A stretch of 6,503 nucleotides of DNA from contig CADBMY010000229.1 of assembly GCA_902795905.1 (NCBI GenBank), positions 1-6,503 on the forward strand. The letters are read 5' to 3'. The DNA comes from an uncultured Erysipelotrichaceae bacterium (lineage in GTDB: Bacteria > Bacillota_I > Bacilli_A > Erysipelotrichales > Erysipelotrichaceae). Below, piece by piece: positions 1 to 5,470 of this stretch (its first letter is position 1; each line of letters starts with the position of its first letter). The notes below the pieces were generated by a model that was not told where the DNA came from, made no database searches, and saw only the letters and a program-made list of their open reading frames with translations. The position numbers and the translations under genes were made by a program.

Positions 1-18
1 AAGATCCAGGGTCATCAT
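1..18 (-). CDS. Possible start of a further downstream gene (partial)
   Basis: Seven bases after the GH32 stop codon, two consecutive minus-strand ATG codons (18-16 and 15-13) open a frame reading MMTLDL to the window edge. Only a weak GGA lies before them. No terminator hairpin is visible in the 24 bases after the GH32 stop, so the operon may continue. A sugar kinase such as a PfkB-type fructokinase is a common neighbour of intracellular beta-fructosidases, but six residues cannot identify a family. This is a position marker, not a functional call. Confidence 0.22.
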
Positions 19-24
19 TTCCGA

Positions 25-1515
25 TTACTCTGCAGACAGTCCGTATCTGACAAGATCCATCACGGCATAACCGCGGGCATTGAAGCTGATACCCACAGCT
101 TCCTGATCCGTATAGATCACATTGGACATGACTTGTCTGCCGTCGTTGATGAAGACTTCACAGCTGTATCTGTCCAGGATAATATCCAGTTTCAGCTTCT
201 CTCCCGGATCATCTATCCTGCATTTTCTGACATGAGTTACATTCTTTCTGGCACCGGAGTGACTTCTGTCAAATTCCAGCGTCTGTTCATGAGGACGGTA
301 GATCAGAGAAGTATACAGTTCACCCTTCTCTGCCAGACGTATCTCAAACATCTCCAGACTGTCTTCTGTTTCCGGAGCGATCTCAACGATCAGCTCTGTC
401 GTACGGCCGCGCACACCGTTCAGTGTCATTCTGTCGCTGACATTGATCTGTTTGTACTCCAGTCTGCCTTTTCTCAGCTGTTCAAGTTCACGGATCGGTT
501 TCTGATACAGTCTCCCGTCTTTGACCGACAGCTCTCTTGGCAGGATGATCTGTCCTTCCCATTTCAGGTCTTCACCGTTGAATACGATCGTATCCCAGTT
601 CTGCATCCAGGCAGTCATGATGCGTCTGCCGTCTTCGTTCAGCAGTGTCTGCGTTGCGTAGAAATCAATGCCGCAGTCGATCGTCTGTCTGCTTTCGACC
701 TTAAAGTTTCCGGTCTCCCGGTCCACCGTACCGATCATGCACAACGTACTGTTGCCGCAGAGGAATTCATCTGTACCGGTCATCTCCATCGGGCTGACCA
801 GTATCACTGTTTTCCCGTCGATCTCAAATACATCCGGGCATTCCCATGCCCGTCCGAGACTCCCGTCATTCTCTGCCAGGATACTGACAAACTTCCATTC
901 AAAGCCGTTATTGCTTGTATAATAGAGGATCCTTCCGTACTTATCTGCTGTACAGTCAACAACCACACAGTGGAAGCCTCCGTTCTGATCTCTCCAGACC
1001 TTCGGATCACGGAAATCAAAACCGTTGGAGCCATCCGGTGTATCATTCCTGTTCAGTACAGGATTACCCTCATATTTCTCATAATTAATACCGTCACCGA
1101 CAGCGATACACTGTGTCTGATAGTACTGAAGCATACCATCCTCGTCACATACGCCGTCCGCAACTACACCGGTATACATCAGAAGATGTCTGCCGTCATC
1201 CAGTTCCACCGCACTGCCCGAGAAGCATCCCTCGCTGTCTGCCGGTGTATCAGGTGCCAGAGCAGCAGGAAGATACTCCCACTGCAGCAGATCCTTACTG
1301 ACCGCATGACCCCAGTGCATCGGTCCCCATTTCTTTTTGTAGGGATAGTACTGATAAAACAGGTGATACAATCCCTGATATCTTGAAAAACCGTTTGGAT
1401 CATTCATCCATCCGACACGGGGAGAAAGATGAAACAAAGGTCTCTGCTCCTCAGTGATCTTATTCCCCTCGGTCTCTTCATAGGCCCTTGCCATTTCCAA
1501 AGTCTGACTAATCAT
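25..1515 (-). CDS. Intracellular GH32 beta-fructofuranosidase (sucrase / sucrose-6-phosphate hydrolase family)
   Basis: This enzyme hydrolyses the beta-fructoside bond of sucrose, sucrose-6-phosphate or short fructo-oligosaccharides. The 496-residue protein has the three GH32 active-site motifs: WMNDPNG at residues 36-42 with nucleophile Asp39, FRDP around 168-171 with transition-state stabiliser Asp170, and WECPD around 224-228 with acid/base Glu225. FSGSA near 98-102 is another family motif. The N-terminal five-bladed propeller is followed by a C-terminal beta-sandwich from about residue 350, with an EVFINDG signature near 453-459. There is no signal peptide or membrane segment, so it should be cytoplasmic. 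The start at 1515 is chosen because GGGAGG lies just upstream; an in-frame ATG at 1539 would put that site inside the gene. It is the last clear gene of an ABC-transporter operon, so an unphosphorylated imported sugar fits better than sucrose-6-phosphate. Homologues are often named scrB or sacA. The family is certain; the substrate is inferred. Confidence 0.95.
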   Translation of the reverse strand: MISQTLEMARAYEETEGNKITEEQRPLFHLSPRVGWMNDPNGFSRYQGLYHLFYQYYPYKKKWGPMHWGHAVSKDLLQWEYLPAALAPDTPADSEGCFSGSAVELDDGRHLLMYTGVVADGVCDEDGMLQYYQTQCIAVGDGINYEKYEGNPVLNRNDTPDGSNGFDFRDPKVWRDQNGGFHCVVVDCTADKYGRILYYTSNNGFEWKFVSILAENDGSLGRAWECPDVFEIDGKTVILVSPMEMTGTDEFLCGNSTLCMIGTVDRETGNFKVESRQTIDCGIDFYATQTLLNEDGRRIMTAWMQNWDTIVFNGEDLKWEGQIILPRELSVKDGRLYQKPIRELEQLRKGRLEYKQINVSDRMTLNGVRGRTTELIVEIAPETEDSLEMFEIRLAEKGELYTSLIYRPHEQTLEFDRSHSGARKNVTHVRKCRIDDPGEKLKLDIILDRYSCEVFINDGRQVMSNVIYTDQEAVGISFNARGYAVMDLVRYGLSAE

Positions 1516-1519
1516 GTTT

Positions 1520-1525
1520 CCTCCC
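1520..1525 (-). promoter_or_regulatory. Ribosome binding site of the GH32 gene
   Basis: The minus strand reads GGGAGG, then AAAC, then ATG. The four-base gap is short but the site is strong and purine-rich. It fixes the start at 1515 rather than at the in-frame ATG eight codons upstream (1539), which has no comparable site. Confidence 0.7.
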
Positions 1526-1535
1526 TGCGCAATAT

Positions 1536-1548
1536 ACACTGCAAGTGT
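1536..1548. repeat. Short inverted repeat ACACT-GCA-AGTGT before the GH32 gene
   Basis: A perfect 5-bp inverted repeat with a 3-bp spacer lies between the large intercistronic hairpin and the GH32 ribosome binding site. Its last base overlaps the base of the large stem, so the two could only form as mutually exclusive or slightly trimmed structures. Its role is unknown. It could affect ribosome access or be chance. Confidence 0.35.
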
Positions 1549-1581
1549 GAGATATCCGCCCCGTAAGGAGCGGATATCTCA
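1548..1581 (-). other. Intercistronic hairpin between binding-protein and GH32 genes
   Basis: TGAGATATCCGC (1548-1559) and GCGGATATCTCA (1570-1581) are perfect reverse complements, giving a 12-bp stem with a 10-base loop. It begins eight bases after the stop codon of the binding-protein gene. On the transcribed strand it is followed by CACACTTGCAG, with no run of U, so it is not a standard intrinsic terminator. Such hairpins between a binding-protein gene and a downstream cistron commonly protect the upstream mRNA from 3' decay or cause partial attenuation, so that the binding protein exceeds its neighbours. That role is inference here. Confidence 0.7.
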
Positions 1582-1589
1582 GTTAACCA

Positions 1590-3290
1590 TTATTTGTAGT
1601 ATTCGTCAACGTAATGCTGGTAAATTGCCAGATAATCATTGAGCTTGTAATCCTGCAGATCTTTCTGTAACTGATCCCAGTCAGCATCTGTGAATCCGTT
1701 CATGATCCAGTCTGCCTTGGCATTGTTGATACGCTTTGTGATATCAGCCTGCAGGTTGGAGATCGTCTTTGTGTCATCCGTTGTCATGAAGACATTCGGT
1801 ACGACATACTTCGAATTCATATCCGGTGTGTAGATATCCTTGATCCAGTCAAGTCTGTACTGAGCATCATCCGGGCATGTGACATAGACATCATAGTAGG
1901 AGTCGAGGATCGCCAGAGGACCGTTGACTGATTCAGCTTCACGTACTTCAACCGGGGAAGCATCGCCGAGCCATGTGTGCTTCAGCATCTTTTCACCGTT
2001 GGCATTTGTGCTGAGTTCGAAGATATCGAAGTCATCATCTTCACCGTAGGTACCCCAGTTGTTCTGAGGAGACTGGAACGGATCATACATCTTATCCAGC
2101 CAGGAGCAGATCAGAGCAGGATTCTGCGCTGCAGCAGTAACGACACAGCGTCCTCTGTCAAAACCGGAAGTGAAGGAACCGTTCTGCGGTGTCAGGTTTC
2201 TTGTATCAGCTGTCAGCATCGGCAGCGGTACCCAGCCCTTACCGGCAATCAGATCATCCATGGAGATCTGAACGATATTCGCAACGTCCCAGGAGAAGCA
2301 TACACCGTAACGTCCGGACTTACCCTTGGCAACATACTGGCTCCACTCTTGTGTGAATGCATCAGGATCGATCAGTCCTTCTTCATTCAGCTTGTGCAGC
2401 CATGCAAGACCCTTCTTGAAGCCTTCTGTTGTCGCTGTGCAGATGACCTTCTTGTCATCGGTAACCGCAATGTGTCTGCCCTTATCAGGATCACCAATAC
2501 CCTCACCGAAGCCGTTGATCAGAACCATCGGATCCTGACCGCCGTCATTGATAATGAAGGACATCGGGATGATTTCGCCTTCAATGTTGAACTCTTTCTT
2601 GAGGTCAGCAGCGTTGTCACGGAATGCAAGCAGAACCTTCTCGAAATCATCGACATTTGTCGGAATTTCCAGACCGAGGAAGTCGAGCCAAGCCTTGTTG
2701 ATGAAAGGCATATTGTCGATCGTCTGGATCGCTGTCTTTTCATAACCAAGCTGTTCGATCCAAGGCAGTGCCCAGATATGACCATCGGCATCCGTGCACA
2801 TTGTTCTGTATTCAGGAGCCTGCTCGAAGACCTTCTGCAGGTTGGGCATGTACTTGTCGATGTACTCTTCCAGGTTGATGATGACACCCTGCTTTGCATA
2901 CTTCAGCAGGTCGGTATCATTGAATCCGGCGCTGAATACAAACTCAGGCAGTGTCTTTGCGTTAGCCATTTCAAGTGAGATCTTATCGCCCCACTGGTCG
3001 CTCTGGATCGTTCTCCATTCAACATGAACATTTGTTTCTTCTTCCAGACGCTTGAAGATCGTACGGTTGTTCGGGTTGGATTCCGTACCGACCGGGTAGC
3101 TGGTCAGACCGTTGATCGTCGCTGTCTCCTTTAAAGGAAGTGCAACCTCAGCAGGGTCAACCTCGAGACCCTTGCCGCCTGCAGCAGCACCGCCGCCACC
3201 GCCTGAGCAGCCGGCGAGCAGAACCGCTGACATCGTGAGTGTCAGGGCAACTGTAGCCCCTTTCTTAAAGTGATTGAATAAATTTGACAT
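1590..3290 (-). CDS. Sugar ABC transporter extracellular solute-binding lipoprotein (LplA/YtcQ-like)
   Basis: This is the substrate-capture subunit of the ABC importer, anchored to the outer face of the membrane. The 566-residue precursor starts with a basic stretch (HFKK), a hydrophobic segment at about 11-25 and the lipobox LAGC with Cys28 as the predicted lipidated residue. A flexible Gly/Ala-rich linker follows (about 29-41), then a large two-lobed binding domain. Its length exceeds the usual 400-450 residues of maltose-type binding proteins and suits the long LplA/YtcQ-type proteins that accompany LplB/LplC permeases. The start is supported by AGGAGA at 3297-3302, six bases before ATG. 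It lies 31 bp after the second permease gene and ends in front of a strong hairpin. The neighbouring GH32 enzyme suggests sucrose or fructo-oligosaccharide as ligand, but no ligand residue can be assigned from sequence alone. Confidence 0.93.
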   Translation of the reverse strand: MSNLFNHFKKGATVALTLTMSAVLLAGCSGGGGGAAAGGKGLEVDPAEVALPLKETATINGLTSYPVGTESNPNNRTIFKRLEEETNVHVEWRTIQSDQWGDKISLEMANAKTLPEFVFSAGFNDTDLLKYAKQGVIINLEEYIDKYMPNLQKVFEQAPEYRTMCTDADGHIWALPWIEQLGYEKTAIQTIDNMPFINKAWLDFLGLEIPTNVDDFEKVLLAFRDNAADLKKEFNIEGEIIPMSFIINDGGQDPMVLINGFGEGIGDPDKGRHIAVTDDKKVICTATTEGFKKGLAWLHKLNEEGLIDPDAFTQEWSQYVAKGKSGRYGVCFSWDVANIVQISMDDLIAGKGWVPLPMLTADTRNLTPQNGSFTSGFDRGRCVVTAAAQNPALICSWLDKMYDPFQSPQNNWGTYGEDDDFDIFELSTNANGEKMLKHTWLGDASPVEVREAESVNGPLAILDSYYDVYVTCPDDAQYRLDWIKDIYTPDMNSKYVVPNVFMTTDDTKTISNLQADITKRINNAKADWIMNGFTDADWDQLQKDLQDYKLNDYLAIYQHYVDEYYK

Positions 3291-3321
3291 TTCTTATCTC
3301 CTATATTTTTGCAAAATAGAG

Positions 3322-4227
3322 TTATCCCTTGATTGCGCCTGCCATGATTCCGTTATCGAAGTATTTCTGGAAGAACGGATACAGAATCATCAGCGGAAGG
3401 CTTGAAATAATGATCGTCGCGTATTTCAGCAGTTCAGCCAGACGCGCACGTTCTGCGGTACTCTGCATGTCAGCCACCATGCCGGCTTCCGGCTGGTTCT
3501 GGATCAGGATCGAACGGAGAACGAGCTGCAGAGGCTGCTTTGAAGCACTGTTCAGATAGATCATTGCGTCAAAGTAACTGTTCCACATACCGACAAACTG
3601 CCACATTGCGATCGTTGCGATGATCGGTGTACATACCGGCAGAAGGATCTGGAAGAAATACACCATTTCATCGGCACCGTCGATCTCGGAAGCTTCCTGC
3701 AGATCACGCGGAATGCCCATGTAGTACGTTCTGGCAATGATCATGTTCCAGACGCTGAAGGCACCGGGAAGCAGGATCGCCCAGATCGTATCAAGCATGC
3801 CGAGTCTTGAAATCAGCAGGTATGTCGGAATCAGACCGCCGCCGAAGAACATCGTGATCACGAACAGAGTATTGAAGAAACCCTTGCCCTTGAAATCAGG
3901 ACGTGACATCGGATACGCTGCCAGCAGCGTAACAACGACAGACAGACCGGTAAACAGCACGGAATACAGCAATGCATTGCGGAAACCGACCCAGATCTGG
4001 GCGTTCGACATAACACGCTCATACGCTGTCAGTGTCCATTTACTGAAGTCAAATGTCAGACCTTTGTTCTGCAGAGTGATCGGATCGATGAACGAAGCCA
4101 GGATGATATAGATCATCGGCAGGATGATCGCTACCACGAACAGTCCGAGAATGATGTAACCGCCGATAAGGATGACCTTATCTTCTGTCGGATACTTGGA
4201 AAACTCACTTTTCTTCTTTTCAGCCAT
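3322..4227 (-). CDS. Carbohydrate ABC transporter permease, LplC/YtcP type
   Basis: This is one of two membrane subunits of the importer (301 residues). About six hydrophobic segments are visible, near residues 19-43, 84-106, 117-140, 146-165, 200-222 and 270-287. The cytoplasmic EAA loop that docks with the ATPase is clear: EAS at 178-180, DGA at 183-185 and LP at 196-197. The C-terminus, FFQKYFDNGIMAGAIKG, is the characteristic ending of LplC-type permeases. The N-terminus is lysine-rich and cytoplasmic. AGGGAG at 4235-4240, seven bases upstream, supports the start. The gene follows the LplB-type permease with a 17-bp gap and precedes the binding-protein gene by 31 bp, so all three are almost certainly cotranscribed. 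It should pair with the upstream permease as a heterodimer. Confidence 0.94.
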   Translation of the reverse strand: MAEKKKSEFSKYPTEDKVILIGGYIILGLFVVAIILPMIYIILASFIDPITLQNKGLTFDFSKWTLTAYERVMSNAQIWVGFRNALLYSVLFTGLSVVVTLLAAYPMSRPDFKGKGFFNTLFVITMFFGGGLIPTYLLISRLGMLDTIWAILLPGAFSVWNMIIARTYYMGIPRDLQEASEIDGADEMVYFFQILLPVCTPIIATIAMWQFVGMWNSYFDAMIYLNSASKQPLQLVLRSILIQNQPEAGMVADMQSTAERARLAELLKYATIIISSLPLMILYPFFQKYFDNGIMAGAIKG

Positions 4228-4244
4228 AGTAATTCTCCCTGTCC

Positions 4245-5186
4245 TCAGATGCCCTTTCCTTCATTCAGACTCTGAACGATCTTGTTCATGGAAATCAGAA
4301 GAATGACATTGATCACTGTGTTAAACAGACCGACGGCCGTTGAGAAACCATAGTCACCATCCAGAAGACCTTTCTTATACACATAGGTAGAAATGATCTC
4401 GGAAGTAGCCATGTTCATGTCTGTCTGCAGAGCATATGCCTTTTCAAAGCCAACGCTCATGATGTTACCGACCGACATGATGAACTGGATCAGTACGGTA
4501 TCCTTGATCGCCGGCCATTCAACAGCCTTGATCTGCTGAATGATGTTGGCACCGTCGATAACCGCTGCTTCTTTCAGTTCCTTACTTGCATTGGACAGTG
4601 CTGCCGTGTAAATGATGGAAGCCCATCCTGCACCCTGCCAGATACCGGAAGCGATGTAGATCGTTCTGAACGCCGAAGGCATCGTCATGAAGTTTGTCTG
4701 TGTTCCAAACAGGGAATTGATCATTCCTGTCGGAGACAGCATGATGCGGACAATACCGCAGAGGACGATGACCGAGATAAAGTTCGGCATATACAGAACC
4801 AGCTGGATCTTCTGCTTTGTTTTCGAGCTGAGAACACGGTTCAGCAGGAAAGCAAGAAGAATCGGAATAGGGAATCCCCACAGCAGGCCGAAGACACTCA
4901 GTTTCAGTGTATTCATCAGATAAGTCATGAAATCCGGGGAAGAAAGGAATCGTGCAAAGTGATCCATTCCTACCCATTCACTGCCAAGAATGCCTCTGAT
5001 CGGGTTATATTCCATAAATGCAATCAGAACACCGCCCATAGGGATATACCTGAAGATGATGGTCAGCAGGAAAGCAGGCATGATGAAGATCAAATAAAGC
5101 TGCCAATGCTGAGTCATGTAGACCCAGGTATTGTGCAGTGATCTGCCGGGTGCTTTAGCCACTGCATTACCAGAAGCTTTTCCCAT
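4245..5186 (-). CDS. Carbohydrate ABC transporter permease, LplB type
   Basis: First gene of the operon and the partner membrane subunit of the LplC-type permease (313 residues from this start). Hydrophobic segments occur near 30-45, 95-115, 129-150, 173-195, 229-249 and 284-302. The EAA loop reads EAA at 206-208 and DGA at 211-213, with a WP pair near 224-225 in place of the more common LP. The stretch SEIISTYVYKKGL near 262-274 is typical of LplB-type proteins. The start at 5186 is chosen because AAAGGAGG lies six bases upstream; a longer in-frame reading from 5225 would bury that site and has no ribosome binding site of its own. The basic N-terminal tail is cytoplasmic. The gene sits behind a strong promoter and an 82-base leader with a cre match. 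Confidence 0.94.
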   Translation of the reverse strand: MGKASGNAVAKAPGRSLHNTWVYMTQHWQLYLIFIMPAFLLTIIFRYIPMGGVLIAFMEYNPIRGILGSEWVGMDHFARFLSSPDFMTYLMNTLKLSVFGLLWGFPIPILLAFLLNRVLSSKTKQKIQLVLYMPNFISVIVLCGIVRIMLSPTGMINSLFGTQTNFMTMPSAFRTIYIASGIWQGAGWASIIYTAALSNASKELKEAAVIDGANIIQQIKAVEWPAIKDTVLIQFIMSVGNIMSVGFEKAYALQTDMNMATSEIISTYVYKKGLLDGDYGFSTAVGLFNTVINVILLISMNKIVQSLNEGKGI

Positions 5187-5192
5187 TGAATT

Positions 5193-5200
5193 CCTCCTTT
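5193..5200 (-). promoter_or_regulatory. Ribosome binding site of the lplB-type gene
   Basis: AAAGGAGG on the minus strand, six bases before ATG at 5186, is a near-perfect anti-Shine-Dalgarno match. It decides the start against the in-frame ATG at 5225. Confidence 0.85.
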
Positions 5201-5218
5201 GGAACACTCTGTATGGTA

Positions 5219-5230
5219 CGTACATGTACG
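5219..5230. repeat. 12-bp perfect palindrome CGTACATGTACG in the leader
   Basis: The sequence equals its own reverse complement. It lies about 40 bases downstream of the predicted operon start site, inside the loop of the larger stem. It could be a protein-binding site in DNA or a 4-bp stem with a CAUG loop in RNA. It does not resemble the other putative operators in this region. Confidence 0.4.
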
Positions 5231-5238
5231 GCCGGTGA

Positions 5239-5252
5239 TGTAATCGCTTCCA
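5239..5252 (-). promoter_or_regulatory. Putative catabolite-responsive element (cre, CcpA box)
   Basis: The minus strand reads TGGAAGCGATTACA, which fits every fixed position of the cre consensus TGNAANCGNTNNCA, including the central CG. It lies about 16-29 bases downstream of the predicted operon start site, a position where CcpA typically blocks elongation. Preferred-sugar repression of a fructoside operon is expected in Bacillota. CcpA and other LacI-family proteins bind similar sequences, so the local regulator is an alternative ligand for this site. Confidence 0.6.
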
Positions 5253-5274
5253 TACAGCTGTTCAAGACAAAAGA

Positions 5275-5303
5275 ATAGTAGCATTTGCACACATCCGAGT
5301 CAA
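5275..5303 (-). promoter_or_regulatory. Main promoter of the transporter-GH32 operon
   Basis: On the minus strand TTGACT (5303-5298) is followed by exactly 17 bp and TACTAT (5280-5275), a near-consensus vegetative promoter. Transcription should begin near 5268, giving a leader of about 82 bases before the lplB-type start codon. A 12-bp repeated element occupies most of the spacer, so bound regulator would directly exclude RNA polymerase. Confidence 0.75.
5281..5292. promoter_or_regulatory. Putative operator A, inside the operon promoter spacer
   Basis: GCATTTGCACAC recurs exactly at 5316-5327. This copy has the complete right half (TGCACA) and only the GCA part of the left half of the palindrome TGTGCA-TT-TGCACA. 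It begins directly next to the -10 hexamer and lies wholly between the -35 and -10 elements, a classic repression position. The LacI-family protein encoded next door is the likely binder, by inference. Confidence 0.55.
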
Positions 5304-5312
5304 CACGAAGAA

Positions 5313-5327
5313 TGTGCATTTGCACAC
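5313..5327. promoter_or_regulatory. Putative operator B, perfect palindrome TGTGCATTTGCACA
   Basis: TGTGCA (5313-5318) and TGCACA (5321-5326) form a perfect 6-bp inverted repeat around TT. Bases 5316-5327 duplicate operator A exactly, 35 bp away. It lies just upstream of the leftward -35 element (centre near -51). This is the best-formed site of the set and probably the primary binding site of the divergent LacI-family regulator. Confidence 0.6.
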
Positions 5328-5335
5328 TTTAAGTG

Positions 5336-5362
5336 TTGATTTTTGTGCATTGCCACTATAAT
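5336..5362 (+). promoter_or_regulatory. Candidate distal promoter of the LacI-family gene
   Basis: TATAAT at 5357-5362 is a perfect -10 hexamer on the plus strand. The best -35 is TTGATT (5336-5341) with a short 15-bp spacer. A start near 5369 would leave a leader of about 100 bases. The spacer holds a degenerate copy of the operator, which would fit negative autoregulation. A better-spaced alternative lies at 5397-5425. Confidence 0.4.
5344..5356. promoter_or_regulatory. Putative degenerate operator C
   Basis: TGTGCATTGCCAC has the complete left half TGTGCA seen in operator B, but a damaged right half. It lies about 31 bp (three helical turns) from the centre of operator B and within the spacer of the candidate rightward promoter at 5336-5362. 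Confidence 0.35.
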
Positions 5363-5396
5363 ATTAAAGTTGTCATCTTGGAACCTTTTGCTGAAT

Positions 5397-5425
5397 TTGT
5401 TATTTGCAAACAGCAATGATATATT
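5397..5425 (+). promoter_or_regulatory. Candidate proximal promoter of the LacI-family gene
   Basis: TTGTTA (5397-5402) and TATATT (5420-5425) are separated by 17 bp. The predicted start is near 5432, giving a leader of about 39 bases. The spacer contains TTTGCAAA (5403-5410). By spacing this is the better of the two rightward candidates, although its -10 is weaker. Confidence 0.45.
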
Positions 5426-5432
5426 GTTGGTA

Positions 5433-5450
5433 TTATTATGCAAATAATAA
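5433..5450. repeat. Inverted repeat TTATTAT-GCAA-ATAATAA before the regulator gene
   Basis: A perfect 7-bp inverted repeat with a 4-bp spacer begins at the predicted start site of the proximal regulator promoter and ends eight bases before GGAG. Its position suits an autoregulatory operator. An all-A/T stem would be weak in RNA, so a DNA site is more likely. A/T-rich chance symmetry cannot be excluded. Confidence 0.4.
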
Positions 5451-5470
5451 ACAGAAACGGAGTATTGCAG

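Larger units (their letters stand above)
5209..5257 (-). other. Potential structured 5' leader (8-bp outer stem)
   Basis: CTGTATGG (5209-5216) and CCATACAG (5250-5257) are perfect 8-bp reverse complements enclosing 33 bases. In the operon mRNA they could form a stem whose 3' arm ends eight bases before the AAAGGAGG site. The enclosed part contains the self-complementary CGTACATGTACG, which can form a small inner hairpin. I recognise no known riboswitch class. The structure could stabilise the 5' end or be incidental to protein-binding sites in the DNA. Confidence 0.4.

Noticed and set aside
1..24. Operon terminator after GH32
   Set aside because: No inverted repeat or U-run is visible in the 24 bases available. 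The transcript probably continues beyond the window.
133..1386. 417-codon open frame on the plus strand opposite the GH32 gene
   Set aside because: It lies antisense to a gene with all GH32 catalytic motifs, shows no recognisable domain, is rich in scattered Cys/His/Ile as shadow frames are, and has no convincing ribosome binding site.
1528..1556. Separate promoter for the GH32 gene
   Set aside because: A TATATT on the minus strand resembles a -10, but the position 17 bp upstream reads GCGGAT, so there is no -35. Cotranscription from the operon promoter is more likely.
1977..2978. 333-codon open frame on the plus strand opposite the binding-protein gene
   Set aside because: It is a shadow of a clear solute-binding lipoprotein gene. 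Its composition is unlike a real protein and no promoter or ribosome site is evident.
3307..3316. TTTTGCAAAA palindrome between the second permease and binding-protein genes
   Set aside because: It resembles the TTTGCAAA core near the regulator promoter, but it is short, A/T-rich and located inside an operon with no promoter nearby. Chance is the simpler explanation.
5187..5225. Longer lplB-type protein starting at 5225
   Set aside because: The extension would place the strong AAAGGAGG site inside the coding region. The upstream ATG lies in a palindrome with no ribosome binding site, and the 13 extra residues look unlike the family.
5438..5470. Upstream in-frame ATG at 5438 for the LacI-family gene
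   Set aside because: The GGAG site lies between this ATG and the one at 5471. The family's helix-turn-helix normally begins within a few residues of the N-terminus, which fits 5471.
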